This document shows, piece after piece, positions 7,627 through 17,261 of a stretch of DNA of 38,854 nt; the stretch's first letter is position 1, and every line of letters begins with the position of its first letter. Source of the stretch: WYEN01 sp049976205 (GTDB lineage: Archaea > Thermoproteota > Thermoprotei_A > Sulfolobales > AG1). The stretch spans positions 1 through 38,854 of the forward strand of contig JBMFIR010000011.1 in the NCBI GenBank assembly GCA_049976205.1. Direction: 5' to 3'. The notes beneath the pieces are model-generated. The model had not been told where the DNA came from, did not search any database, and saw nothing but the letters and a program-made list of their open reading frames with translations. The translations under genes were made by a program, and so were the position numbers.

Positions 7627-10542
7627 TTGACACAGGATAGTGACATTAATGATATCAGTAATACTGAGAATTATTGCTCTAATTATCAATATATCTATGC
7701 CGAAGAATCCCTATATGATTTAGACGTCATCGAGAGAGAAGGTTTTATATCAAGTGAAATTATCAAGCTCCTCAGAGAGAAAGGCTGGGAGCATTTAACA
7801 GATCTGCAACTAAAGAGTTTTCAGCATATTTTAAAGAACTCTAATGTTCTCATAACAGCTCCGACCGGTAGCGGGAAAACAGAGGCAGCGCTACTACCTA
7901 TTCTATCCGTAATGCTCTCCGAGAAACTTAGTGATAATAGGGTATACGTTCTCTATATAACTCCAATGAGAGCATTGATAAATGATTTGTATAAAAGAAT
8001 TTCTTGGTGGACTAACAAACTAGGTTTTACGGTTAGTAGAAAACATGGTGACGTCTCTAGAACCGAGAGGATCAGAAGACTAAAGAAAATTCCTCATATA
8101 CTGATTATCACACCAGAAAGTCTTCAGATAGATCTTGATTGGTCAATTAGATTTAGAGAATACTACCAAGATATCAAATACATTATTATTGATGAGGTTC
8201 ACGAGTTAATGAATAGTAAGAGAGGTGTTCAATTAGCTGTTCTGCTAGAGAGACTTAAGAAGTTGTCAGGTCAAGATCCCCAAATAATTCTCTTATCAGC
8301 TACTATAGGTGATCCCTGCTACGTCCTAAGATTCTTTACACACTCCTCCTCGAGACCTGGAGTGGTTATTTCTAGTAGAGACATAAAGAAAATATATTTA
8401 GATATAGAATATGTTGAGAATAGATCAGGTCTCTCGAAAATTGCCGAGACTATAAAGAAGCATTATGAGCCAACAACTATAGTGTTTGTCAATAGTAGAT
8501 ACATGACTGAGAAGATCCATGAGGAGCTTGAAAAGATCGGTGTTATGGATACATATGTACATCACTCATCTATCTCTAGCAAAGTCAAAGAAGATGTTGA
8601 AAACAAAATAAAGTTTGGCAAGGCAAATATAGTTGTCTCAACAAGAACTCTTGAGCTAGGTGTTGATCTGGGTTATGTGAGAAGGATTATTATGTACAGA
8701 TCTCCTGGTCAAGTAACATCTTTTATTCAGAGAATAGGTAGATCAGGTCATGGGCTAGGTGAAGTATCAAAGGGTACAATTATAATTGATAATGATCTCG
8801 ATCTAGTGGAGATTGCAGCAATAATAAAGCTATTAGAAGAGGGATATATAGAGAGTGTTAAGAGATTTGAGAAACCGCTCGATGTTGTTGCTAGAACAAT
8901 ACAAGGTTTTGCTATGAGGAGAAATCTTGTTGATATCGAAGAGATCTATGATACGCTTAAGAGAGTATATGTGTTCAGAGATTTATCATTTGAGGAGTTT
9001 ATGAATGTAGTTGATGAATTAAATAGAAATAATATTGTTGAGAGATACTCCGATAACAGTGTTAAGCTGAATGGAAGGTTCTATAACATATGGAGTTTTG
9101 AGAATAAGCCTGGTTCAAAGAGTTTCTCAGAATTTTTCACTTACATAGGAGACACAGATGTTTATCAGGTAAGAAATGATGGTGAGGTTATAGGTGTGTT
9201 AGATGATGTATTTGTCTACAGATTTCTTAGAGCTGGTGATGTTATTAGGCTATCTGGCAAACTATGGAAGATTCTTAAGATAGACGATGCTAATAGAGTT
9301 ATCGAAGTTGTGTCCACCGAGGATACAGAGGGTCTAATACCTATATGGAATGGTGAAATAGTTAATAAAAGTCATACTCTAGCTCAAAAATTCTACGAGA
9401 TCTTGAGAAAAGGAATTGATCTCGAAAATAGATCTGTTTTATGCAACAACTTAGAGAAAGTATACGCTGTCGTAAATAAATTAAGAGATTGGTTTATCAG
9501 AAATAAGATTCCTATACCAGATAAGCATAATCTAGTTCTAGAAAAAGTTAATGGCGAATATATTATCCTATACCCATTTGGTGATAAATTAGCCGAGGTA
9601 ATTGGATACGTGCTTCTTAATGAAGCAATTTCGAGAAGTGGTAGAGGTGTAGGTGTCAGAATAAGCGCGTATGGGATATCTCTAGTGGGTAGTGAGGCAG
9701 ATCCTGTGGAACTCCTAATTAATATTGCTAGCGAGAATAGAGTTGAGGAAGCAGTTAGGAAAGCTATTGCTAGAAGTCCTAGGCTTAGGGCAAAGATCCG
9801 GGAGATACAGTTTAGTTTTGGTAGTGTCTATGGCGCAGAAAACGATGAGTACTTAGTTGATGAAGCTATTAAACAGATAATTAGTGAGCTAAGAGACATA
9901 TATTCTCCGGAGGAGTTTATAAGAGATCTCTATAGAGGGAGAATAAAAATACATAAGACTAGATCTAGGGAGCCTTCACCTATAGCGAATAGAATATTAT
10001 CTATACCCCCAACAAAGATTTGGTTAAGAGACATATCTTACAGTGTATATAAGACACTTAAGAATATGGCATTAACAACTCAAGAGATTGCGGAGATCGC
10101 TGAGCTACCTGTGGATTTAGTTGAGAGTAAGCTCAAGGAGATGAAGCGAGATCCAGAGCTAACAGTTATTCAGTTTAGAGATGTTGCTTCTAATGAGACT
10201 AGATGGGTTCTTCTCGAGGATATAGAAGAGATCATCAAGGATCCGTTGTTTAGCGAGAGTTTTGAACCGCTGGATCAAGACGAGTTATTTGAGGTAGCAG
10301 TTAAGAATGATAGTAGCTCACCGCATATGAAGATAATTATTAGGGCTAGAGATATCGTAGCCAATGGTATTGAGAAAATTGAGAGCTTAATTAAAGGAGA
10401 CGAGATATACGAGCTAAGAATCTCGTCTATGGAAAACAATTTCTCTGGGAGAAACTCCGTATCCTACTACAACATAAGGAGAAAAGCTATTAAATACGTG
10501 ATACTTAATTCAATTGCTTACCTACAGAGAATAGATATTTAG
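7627..10542 (+). CDS. lhr: Lhr-type large superfamily 2 helicase
   Basis: This 971-residue ATP-dependent helicase carries the SF2 motifs in order. They are motif I APTGSGKTE (78-86), motif Ib TPESL (162-166), motif II DEVH (189-192), motif III SAT (224-226), motif V around STRTLELGVDLG and motif VI QRIGRSGH (368-375). After the two RecA domains come a winged-helix region and a long C-terminal part of the kind found in Lhr-core proteins. Lhr enzymes unwind 3'-tailed duplexes and forks and are linked to DNA repair. The start is TTG, in a near-leaderless position. The gene is convergent with the PHP gene and overlaps it by 4 nt. The SF2 assignment is certain; Lhr rather than a sister subfamily is likely from length and the RIGRSGH motif. 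Confidence 0.88.
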   Translation: MTQDSDINDISNTENYCSNYQYIYAEESLYDLDVIEREGFISSEIIKLLREKGWEHLTDLQLKSFQHILKNSNVLITAPTGSGKTEAALLPILSVMLSEKLSDNRVYVLYITPMRALINDLYKRISWWTNKLGFTVSRKHGDVSRTERIRRLKKIPHILIITPESLQIDLDWSIRFREYYQDIKYIIIDEVHELMNSKRGVQLAVLLERLKKLSGQDPQIILLSATIGDPCYVLRFFTHSSSRPGVVISSRDIKKIYLDIEYVENRSGLSKIAETIKKHYEPTTIVFVNSRYMTEKIHEELEKIGVMDTYVHHSSISSKVKEDVENKIKFGKANIVVSTRTLELGVDLGYVRRIIMYRSPGQVTSFIQRIGRSGHGLGEVSKGTIIIDNDLDLVEIAAIIKLLEEGYIESVKRFEKPLDVVARTIQGFAMRRNLVDIEEIYDTLKRVYVFRDLSFEEFMNVVDELNRNNIVERYSDNSVKLNGRFYNIWSFENKPGSKSFSEFFTYIGDTDVYQVRNDGEVIGVLDDVFVYRFLRAGDVIRLSGKLWKILKIDDANRVIEVVSTEDTEGLIPIWNGEIVNKSHTLAQKFYEILRKGIDLENRSVLCNNLEKVYAVVNKLRDWFIRNKIPIPDKHNLVLEKVNGEYIILYPFGDKLAEVIGYVLLNEAISRSGRGVGVRISAYGISLVGSEADPVELLINIASENRVEEAVRKAIARSPRLRAKIREIQFSFGSVYGAENDEYLVDEAIKQIISELRDIYSPEEFIRDLYRGRIKIHKTRSREPSPIANRILSIPPTKIWLRDISYSVYKTLKNMALTTQEIAEIAELPVDLVESKLKEMKRDPELTVIQFRDVASNETRWVLLEDIEEIIKDPLFSESFEPLDQDELFEVAVKNDSSSPHMKIIIRARDIVANGIEKIESLIKGDEIYELRISSMENNFSGRNSVSYYNIRRKAIKYVILNSIAYLQRIDI

Positions 10543-11237
10543 AAGTTGCAATGAGTATAACTCTTATTACTTTTCCTAAATCTTAACTCAATACTGTGAT
10601 AAAGATCTTTTAAATAAGCAATAAGTGAAGGTCTCTTACCAACAGGTGTAACCATTCTCTTAATAATACTCTCCAAGACATTCTCAACAGTGAATTCCTC
10701 TACGGTAATTATATTATATGCAGCTCCAATAAAATCAGGTATATGAGCGTCACTATTAGCTAATAAAGTGATCCCAAGATCCTTAGCTTCTCTAAGAGCT
10801 CTTTTATTGGACCATGGTGGTGCTGACGCGTTAAAGATCTCGACAGCATCAATCTTTAATTTCTTAATATTATCTCCAACACCTAGTCTAAGAGGATCGT
10901 AGGGGTGAGGAGCATATACAATACAATTATTATCATGTGCATAATCAATTAATGAGTAAGCCTCTCTAGGGATCTTATTATCATCCAATGGTTCTCTACA
11001 TAGAATTATTAGATCCCCAAGATCAGTTCTCATCTCGTTTCCCGGAACAACAACGAGACTAATATTCTTATTCTTAAGATAGTTCATAAGTAGATAATAT
11101 CCTTTGAAAGTATTATGATCTGTTGGAGCAATTACTCGCAGACCCTTCTTAAGAGCCTCATAAACAACATCTTCGGCGGATGATCTACCATCACTACATA
11201 TTGTGTGGATCTGTAGATCTCCTTTAACATTAATCAT
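10539..11237 (-). CDS. PHP-domain metal-dependent phosphoesterase
   Basis: This 232-residue protein carries the PHP motifs: an N-terminal DLQIHTICSDG (7-17), PTDHNT near 38-43, a middle region containing PHPYDP, and NSDAHIPD late in the chain. PHP enzymes bind two or three metals and hydrolyse phosphate esters or nucleotides. The first ligand position of the usual HxH is Gln (Q9, H11), as in some stand-alone archaeal members, so metal binding may be altered. It lies 43 nt downstream of the ABC-2 permease gene on the same strand and could be co-transcribed. The specific substrate cannot be told. Confidence 0.82.
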   Translation of the reverse strand: MINVKGDLQIHTICSDGRSSAEDVVYEALKKGLRVIAPTDHNTFKGYYLLMNYLKNKNISLVVVPGNEMRTDLGDLIILCREPLDDNKIPREAYSLIDYAHDNNCIVYAPHPYDPLRLGVGDNIKKLKIDAVEIFNASAPPWSNKRALREAKDLGITLLANSDAHIPDFIGAAYNIITVEEFTVENVLESIIKRMVTPVGKRPSLIAYLKDLYHSIELRFRKSNKSYTHCNF

Positions 11238-11280
11238 CTTAAAAACTCCTTGCTAATTCATTTATAGACACAACAAATAT

Positions 11281-12894
11281 TTATGCTGATAAATTAATTC
11301 TCCTAAACCTAAATAACCCGGCAAAGAATGGTGCAAAAGTCCATAGAGCCCACGAGATTAATACATAGGGAAGCTCTAGAACCGGTTTATAATTCATTAC
11401 AACTATTGAGGTTAAGCTATCAAGAATGTATCTCACCAAGATCCTGGGATTGAGGTACATAGTTTCATCAGTGAACCTAGAGATCTCCTCAAATGATTGT
11501 AGTCGCATAACTCCTATCCCTATCGCAAACATTATAGAATCCCACAAAAGAATTAACACGACATATAGAGCTATCGCAACTCCTGTGTAAAGCCCTGATC
11601 TGAGACTTGTTGCTATGAAATAGAAAAGCGATAAGAGTGCTACTAGAGAACCAGTTATACCGAGAAATAATCTTATTACTATGCTGATTTCATATGTTGC
11701 GCCCACCAAAATATATATAAATATATTTAAGACTAGCAGTAGTGCAGCGACCATAAAGATTATGGTTAATAGTATTGATAGATATCTCGTGATATATAGA
11801 TCATCTCTAGTCAGCGGCTTAGATAATATAAACTCTAGTTCTCCAGATGATCTTGGTTTAGCTATTAATGAATTAACTAAGAAATATACTACTATACTAA
11901 GCATAAAGAAGAATATTCCTGCCGAAGATGATAAATTAGTTATCAATAGATTGTCTAAGTAGCTATATCTTGAAAATGGTCCAGCTGAGAATAAATACAC
12001 ATCCTTATCGAGTGGTGTAGCTAAGATGAGAACATTATCACTAGTAGCGACTCCCCCAACACTTATGGCTTTAATAGATACAAGCTCTTTTAATTCACCT
12101 AGAGAACTAAATCTCAATTCCCCTACTCTTGAAGCGTTTAGCGTCTCTAAGCCCACTACCTCAATACTCATAAGTGGCAGTGGAGAAGTGATATTTCGTG
12201 TACTCTCTATAAAAACGCTTGCATTAGCAACAGAGTAATATAATGGTTCATCTAGAGGTTTAAACGATCCATTGATTAAGCTTAATCCAAGGATCATTAC
12301 TCTAAGATTATCTCCCTCTCTACCGAGTACAATGAAGCTTAGATACTTATCAGGTGGTGGAATATAACTCCTTGTTGAATTAATTAGAGATGTGAGACTT
12401 AGACCATTGACATAAGGACTCTCACGACTGAACTCAGCTACAAACAATACGCCCCCACTACCCATATAAGGCTGCATCTTTGAAACCGTTGCATTAACAG
12501 ATTTTTCTCCACTAGAAACCACTAGTTGTGGAATAGGAGTCGAAGTCGTGTTGGATTGTGCTAAATTGTAGTTATTCTCTACTGAAAAGAATCCATTTCT
12601 ATCAGTTTTTGCTTCGGCAACTAATGATCCTCCTAGATATAATTTCACGATTGAATCCTTCAAAGGCTCCCCCTTTGAATTACAGGCTGTTCCAGCGAGA
12701 TAGATCTTGTTTATTGTAGCGATCATATATGCCTTAACGTTAATATCCTCTAAAGTAGTACTCTGTAGCAGAAATCCAAATAGTAAGTATGATAATCCTA
12801 TACCCATTAAGATAGCTAGAGCAAGAATTAATAGTGTTGATCTCTTAAGAAGAGATCTTTTGAAATCATAGATCACAGGATCAATATTTCTCAT
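11281..12894 (-). CDS. ABC-2-type membrane permease with an extracellular domain
   Basis: This 537-residue membrane protein has a basic N-terminus and one helix near 17-40 (TLLILALAILMGIGLSYLLF). A domain of about 270 residues follows, beginning with a carboxypeptidase-regulatory-like unit (GTACNSKGEPLKDSIVKLYL). The C-terminal half has about five helices and the ABC-2 feature GELEFILSKPLTRDDLYITRY between its first two. ABC-2 permeases need an ATPase subunit, and none lies next to it here. The layout suggests an exporter or a membrane-remodelling transporter acting at the envelope. Its only same-strand neighbour is the PHP gene. The 12895-13173 interval upstream holds no gene, only AT-rich promoter-like sequence. 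Confidence 0.72.
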   Translation of the reverse strand: MRNIDPVIYDFKRSLLKRSTLLILALAILMGIGLSYLLFGFLLQSTTLEDINVKAYMIATINKIYLAGTACNSKGEPLKDSIVKLYLGGSLVAEAKTDRNGFFSVENNYNLAQSNTTSTPIPQLVVSSGEKSVNATVSKMQPYMGSGGVLFVAEFSRESPYVNGLSLTSLINSTRSYIPPPDKYLSFIVLGREGDNLRVMILGLSLINGSFKPLDEPLYYSVANASVFIESTRNITSPLPLMSIEVVGLETLNASRVGELRFSSLGELKELVSIKAISVGGVATSDNVLILATPLDKDVYLFSAGPFSRYSYLDNLLITNLSSSAGIFFFMLSIVVYFLVNSLIAKPRSSGELEFILSKPLTRDDLYITRYLSILLTIIFMVAALLLVLNIFIYILVGATYEISIVIRLFLGITGSLVALLSLFYFIATSLRSGLYTGVAIALYVVLILLWDSIMFAIGIGVMRLQSFEEISRFTDETMYLNPRILVRYILDSLTSIVVMNYKPVLELPYVLISWALWTFAPFFAGLFRFRRINLSA

Positions 12895-13173
12895 TTCTAA
12901 TCCCCTCCAGACTTATACAAAAATTCCAATACTCCTGATCTTATATTCGTGATCAATATTTTACACACCTTTTACTTTCTGGAATATCATTATTAATTAT
13001 ATGGATCAAGTATTTAAATCATATAACTAATATTACCAGTGCTCAGTGATTCTATTATCGTTTCAATAGGAGGTTGCCTGCTGAGATCAATTTTATTAGT
13101 CGTAGAGAATGTATTTATTGAATAAGTGTTATATTAATTCTTACGTGACAAGAAATTATGATTGGTGAAAATT

Positions 13174-13926
13174 ATGAGAATAAGATTTGCTGATGCTAGA
13201 ACATGGAGATACTCAATAGCGGCTTTAGAGGATCTTGTTGAAACAGCTGTTATCAGGGTATCTGAGGAGGGTTTATCTATTAGAGCAATGGATCCTGCTC
13301 ATGTTGCAATGATCGAGTTTAGTATTCCTAGAGATGGTTTTGATATATTTGATGTTGAGAAAGAAACAAAGATCTATGCTAATCTAGAGGTTATTATGAA
13401 GATCCTTAGAAGATCAAGTAAGAAAGACGAGATCGAGTTAATTTATCAACCACCTGATCTAAGAATAGGTTTAATATCTCCTGAGGGAGTTGAGAGATAT
13501 TTTGAAGCAGCATCTCTCTCACCAGAAGCTGTTGAGGAGCCTCCTGAACTCTCTCTAGAATTCCCTGTTAAAGCATCTATGATCCCGCAGGCTTTTAAGA
13601 GTAGCTATAAGGTTCTCTCAGAAGTCGGTGAATTTATTGAGTTGTATGCTGATAGCGAGAAGCTAGTCATGTCCACGCAATCAGAGCTAAGTGAGGTTAA
13701 GATAGATCTAACCAAAGAATCAGGTTTATTAACATCATATGAATTTAATGCTGACAAAGAGCAGAGAGGTAGATACTCAATTGATTATTTTGATAAAGTA
13801 TCTAAATTAGCTATGATCGCTGATAATGTAGAGCTGTATTTTGGGGAGGATATACCTGTCAGAATAAAAACTTCTCTCCCCAGAGGAGCTTGGCTGGTAC
13901 TATATGTCGCACCAAGACAAGAGTAG
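13174..13926 (+). CDS. pcn: DNA polymerase sliding clamp (PCNA)
   Basis: This 250-residue clamp subunit encircles DNA and tethers polymerase, FEN1 and ligase. It begins MRIRFADARTWRYSIAAL, contains the central DPAHVAMIEF and ends with a VLYVAPR-like tail, and its length matches archaeal PCNA. I chose ATG 13174 because GGTGA sits 5 nt upstream and the product then starts where PCNA proteins usually do. A TTG at 13162 and a GTG at 13165 lie in the same frame and would add only three or four residues. Crenarchaea often have three PCNA paralogues forming a heterotrimer; which one this is cannot be told from sequence alone. It overlaps priS by 23 nt, so the two are surely co-transcribed. Confidence 0.93.
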   Translation: MRIRFADARTWRYSIAALEDLVETAVIRVSEEGLSIRAMDPAHVAMIEFSIPRDGFDIFDVEKETKIYANLEVIMKILRRSSKKDEIELIYQPPDLRIGLISPEGVERYFEAASLSPEAVEEPPELSLEFPVKASMIPQAFKSSYKVLSEVGEFIELYADSEKLVMSTQSELSEVKIDLTKESGLLTSYEFNADKEQRGRYSIDYFDKVSKLAMIADNVELYFGEDIPVRIKTSLPRGAWLVLYVAPRQE

Positions 13927-15073
13927 TTTAGTTAAAGATTTTTTTCAGAAATATTACTCGAAGGCAGATCTTCTATTACCAGATGATCTAGAGTATAGAG
14001 AATTCGCGTATCAACCATTTGGTTCAGAGAGCTATGTGAGGCATCTATCATTTAAAACACGCGATGAAGTAATAATGTACTTCACATCAAAACCACCTCT
14101 CCACCTCTACTACTCTGCAGCAACATATCTCTACCCATACGTGGAGGATATGGAGGCTAAGGGTTGGAGAGGATCAGATCTACTATTTGATATAGATGCA
14201 GACCACGTACCTGAGTGTATAAGTAATAATCTGATTAGAAAAATTAGAATATGTCCCGAGTGCGAATCATTGAGTGAAGAACCCGAGAAGGAGTGTCCTA
14301 ATTGCTCTGGAGAAACAATAGATATTATTGAGCCTGAGTGTATTGAGTACACTAAGAAATATACACAGGATCTAATTGATGTATTAATTGAGGAATTTGG
14401 TATAAGCAAAAAATATATTAGAGTAATGTTCTCAGGGAACAGAGGATTTCATGTAAGAGTAGTTGATGAGAGATTCAGATCCTTAGGTAGAGAGGAGAGA
14501 AGAATTATTGCTGATTACATTTTAGCTAAGAAATCTTCTCTGAAAAAAGATTTTGTGGGGAATAAGACACTTCCTCTGCCCCCAAGAATATTTGATGGTG
14601 GATTAAGAAGAAGAATTGCTAGAAAAATAATTGATAAAACAGATAGCGAGGTCTTAAGAAAATATTTAATAAGCGATAATATTGAGGCAAGAGATCTTTT
14701 GATGAAATATTCTAAAGAAATCTATGAGGAGTATATTGGCCTTCCCGAGGTATCTCCTGAGATACCTATTGATGCCATGGTTACGATAGATATATCGAGA
14801 CTTGTGAGGATCCCGAATTCTATTAATGGTAAGTCAGGTCTATTAGCCGTAGAAATAGATCCCGTGAAATTAAGTGACTTCAGATTTGATCCGGAAAAAC
14901 TCTCACCATTCAGAGACCACAGAGTATTAATTGAGGTATTCTATAAGATCCCTAGGATCAGGATATTCGGTGTAGAATTCAGAGCATATAGAGAAACAGT
15001 ATATCAAGTACTCGGGTACGTAGGTGTTTACTTAGAGTTAAAAGGATTGGGGAGAATAAAAAAAGTTATTTAA
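13904..15073 (+). CDS. priS: DNA primase catalytic subunit PriS
   Basis: This 389-residue small subunit of the archaeal/eukaryotic-type primase makes the primers used at replication forks. It shows the catalytic FDIDADH (D96, D98, with D100-H101), a Cys-rich zinc region after it (C117, C120, C131, C134, with C105 and C146 nearby) and the SGNRGFHV motif near 180. The later region RLVRIPNSINGKSGL also matches PriS. Its start lies inside the 3' end of the PCNA gene in another frame, so translation is probably coupled. The gene ends 8 nt inside the convergent adenylate kinase gene. No PriL gene is adjacent. Confidence 0.95.
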   Translation: MSHQDKSSLVKDFFQKYYSKADLLLPDDLEYREFAYQPFGSESYVRHLSFKTRDEVIMYFTSKPPLHLYYSAATYLYPYVEDMEAKGWRGSDLLFDIDADHVPECISNNLIRKIRICPECESLSEEPEKECPNCSGETIDIIEPECIEYTKKYTQDLIDVLIEEFGISKKYIRVMFSGNRGFHVRVVDERFRSLGREERRIIADYILAKKSSLKKDFVGNKTLPLPPRIFDGGLRRRIARKIIDKTDSEVLRKYLISDNIEARDLLMKYSKEIYEEYIGLPEVSPEIPIDAMVTIDISRLVRIPNSINGKSGLLAVEIDPVKLSDFRFDPEKLSPFRDHRVLIEVFYKIPRIRIFGVEFRAYRETVYQVLGYVGVYLELKGLGRIKKVI

Positions 15074-15704
15074 TTCCCCGCGGCATTAAACTAATTATTG
15101 CATCAACTAATTCTTTAGCTGCTTTATCAGCCTCACCCTCTCTATTTTTAATAATCTTTATCGCGGCACCTGTTAAAGTAGCTACCACAAGAGCCTCTCT
15201 CCTATTGAGCTCTTGCAACTCCTCAATTAATTTAGGATCCGCATAATCACCTCGATATCTCGTTGGATCTCTTGATTGTCTCAATATGATCTCCTCTGGA
15301 TCAGCCTCTATTATAGCTATAAGGTCAGGCATTAGCACCTGAGACACGTGATGAGGAAGACCGGGCCAGTACCCAGCTCTAGTTTTTATCCAGAGATGTG
15401 TATCAACTATCAAAACACTTCTCTCGATATCCTTAAGAGAGAAATAATTCTTGGCATACTCAATGATTCTTTTCGCTGCACTTGTTTGATGCATTAATTG
15501 AATCCTAAGAGGAAGTCTTCTAAGATCATCTCTTGAAGAAATTAATCCACTCTCTCTTAATTCTTGGAAAATAAAATCCCCGTAGTTCAGAATAAGAACA
15601 TTATAGTTAGAACTAGACAATATTTTTAGTGCCTCAGAAACAACTGTTGATTTACCTACTCCAGGGACACCTACAACTACAGTAACTAAGAAATCATGTC
15701 TCAA
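15066..15704 (-). CDS. adkA: Adenylate kinase, archaeal type
   Basis: This 212-residue nucleotide kinase interconverts AMP and ATP with ADP. The P-loop GVPGVGKST (12-20) near the N-terminus, the Q-x-M-H-Q-T-S-A helix, the DTHLWIKT motif and GLP-H stretch, and the absence of the bacterial lid place it in the archaeal AdkA family. It is slightly longer than the usual 190-195 residues. The start is TTG (15704) with no in-frame ATG before the P-loop. It is convergent with priS. Confidence 0.9.
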   Translation of the reverse strand: MRHDFLVTVVVGVPGVGKSTVVSEALKILSSSNYNVLILNYGDFIFQELRESGLISSRDDLRRLPLRIQLMHQTSAAKRIIEYAKNYFSLKDIERSVLIVDTHLWIKTRAGYWPGLPHHVSQVLMPDLIAIIEADPEEIILRQSRDPTRYRGDYADPKLIEELQELNRREALVVATLTGAAIKIIKNREGEADKAAKELVDAIISLMPRGIK

Positions 15705-15787
15705 GATTTCGACACCTTAAATCTTATTAGATCCCATAGAATATTGAGTAGAGAAATATATATGTTTCGAGAATATGCATTAGGACA

Positions 15788-16501
15788 CTACGACTTAGTA
15801 TTTGCAAAAAATAGTTTTGATATATCATCTATCGAAAAACTACTGGTTTTACCTTCAGCAACTATTCTGCCACTCACGATCACAGAGACTCTATCTCCAA
15901 CGTCTAAGGCAACTCTGAGATTCTGCTCAACAAGTATTATCGATATATTCGTTTTCTTAATCTCGATAAGCTTATCACTTATTATAGAAACCATTTTAGG
16001 GGCTAAACCCGCAGTTGGCTCATCTAGAAGCAGTAATTTTGGTCTCTGAATAAGTCCTCTCGCTATAGCTAGCATCTGTCTCTCACCTCCGCTTAAGGTA
16101 CCTGCTTTCTGTCTTCTTCTCTCTAGGAGAATTGGAAATAGTGAGTATACCTCTTCTAATCTCTCTCTTATCAAATTTTTGTCTCGGAGGATCTGTGCTG
16201 ATACCAGGAGATTCTCTTCAACTGTTAGTGTTGGGAAAATATTTGTTAATTGAGGAACATAAGAGATCCCTATATAAGGCATATTCTCCGGTTTTCTACC
16301 TGTTATATCTGATTTCTCAAATATTATTCTTCCAGAGAATATTCTCGCGTTTCCAGTAATTGAGTTAAGCAATGTTGTTTTACCAGCACCATTTGGACCC
16401 ACGATACTCAATACTTCTCCTGTGTTCATATTTGCTGTTATGTTATGAAGTATTTTCATTTTACCATATCCTGAGGTTAAGGATTTTATCTCGAGAATCA
16501 C
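15788..16501 (-). CDS. livF: Branched-chain amino acid ABC transporter ATPase LivF
   Basis: This 237-residue ABC ATPase has Walker A GPNGAGKTT (35-43), the signature LSGGERQM, Walker B LLLLDEPTAG and the H-loop replaced by the usual VEQN of the LivF/LivG family. Its short length and GLAPKMV segment are typical of LivF. It provides ATP hydrolysis for uptake of branched-chain or related amino acids. It is the last gene of the livHMGF run, with its start overlapping the end of livG by 4 nt. Confidence 0.92.
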   Translation of the reverse strand: MILEIKSLTSGYGKMKILHNITANMNTGEVLSIVGPNGAGKTTLLNSITGNARIFSGRIIFEKSDITGRKPENMPYIGISYVPQLTNIFPTLTVEENLLVSAQILRDKNLIRERLEEVYSLFPILLERRRQKAGTLSGGERQMLAIARGLIQRPKLLLLDEPTAGLAPKMVSIISDKLIEIKKTNISIILVEQNLRVALDVGDRVSVIVSGRIVAEGKTSSFSIDDISKLFFANTKS

Positions 16502-17256
16502 TTTTTACCACCCCCAATATAAGCCTCTATAACATTAGGATCTTTTGAAACAGTTGATGGATCTCCTCTCGCAATAACCTTGCCTCTATCCATTACATAG
16601 ACCTCCTCAACATAGTTGAATAAAATATCTATCTTGTGCTCAATTATGAAGAATGTGATCCCATACTCACTTCTTAGTCTAACTATATTCTTAAATATCT
16701 CATGAGCGAATGAGGGCTCTACACCTGCGACAGGTTCGTCGAGCATTAATAGAACTGGATCGCTTATTAATCCTCTCGCGATTTCAAGGATCTTTAATTC
16801 ACCGGCTGATAACTCCGTGGGTCTTAGTTTAGCTAATTTAATCATATCTAAAATCTTCATTACCTCAATAGATTTCTTAGATAAATCCTCCTCTTTTTCT
16901 CTCCAGAACCTCTGCATAAGTGCTTTCAAAGGATTTTCACCAGGATTATCTCTCCCTGAGGTAAGAACATTCTCATATGTGGTTAATCCCCAGAAAGGTC
17001 TCGGGATCTGGAATGTTCTTACGAGACCCATCTTGTATATCTGATGAGGTTTTAAACCATCTATTCTCTTACCTCTGAAGTAAATTTCTCCACCATCAGG
17101 TCTATATATACCAGATATCACATTGAACAAAGTTGTTTTACCTGATCCATTAGGACCAATTAATCCAGTTATGCTTCCTTCTCTAACTTCAATAGATACC
17201 TTATCCACAGCTTTTAAACCCCCGAAGTACTTAGAAACCTCTCTGGTTTGTAGAAT
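16498..17256 (-). CDS. livG: Branched-chain amino acid ABC transporter ATPase LivG
   Basis: This ABC ATPase pairs with LivF. It has Walker A GPNGSGKTT, the signature LSAGELKILEIARG, Walker B LLMLDEPVAG and an IEH H-loop. The first conventional start is GTG 17208, but that drops the conserved opening strand. The frame upstream encodes ILQTREVSKYFGGLKAV, which matches the usual LivG N-terminus. The only candidate starts there are Ile codons: ATT 17256, ATC 17259 or ATA 17265, before an in-frame TGA at 17269-17271. A Shine-Dalgarno-like GGTGAGG lies at about 17266-17272. I therefore extend to ATT 17256. The function is sure; the start is inferred. Confidence 0.85.
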   Translation of the reverse strand: MLQTREVSKYFGGLKAVDKVSIEVREGSITGLIGPNGSGKTTLFNVISGIYRPDGGEIYFRGKRIDGLKPHQIYKMGLVRTFQIPRPFWGLTTYENVLTSGRDNPGENPLKALMQRFWREKEEDLSKKSIEVMKILDMIKLAKLRPTELSAGELKILEIARGLISDPVLLMLDEPVAGVEPSFAHEIFKNIVRLRSEYGITFFIIEHKIDILFNYVEEVYVMDRGKVIARGDPSTVSKDPNVIEAYIGGGKK

Positions 17257-17261
17257 GATTC

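Noticed and set aside
15696..16049. A 117-codon plus-strand frame between adkA and livF
   Set aside because: It is mostly antisense to livF, whose protein motifs are unmistakable.
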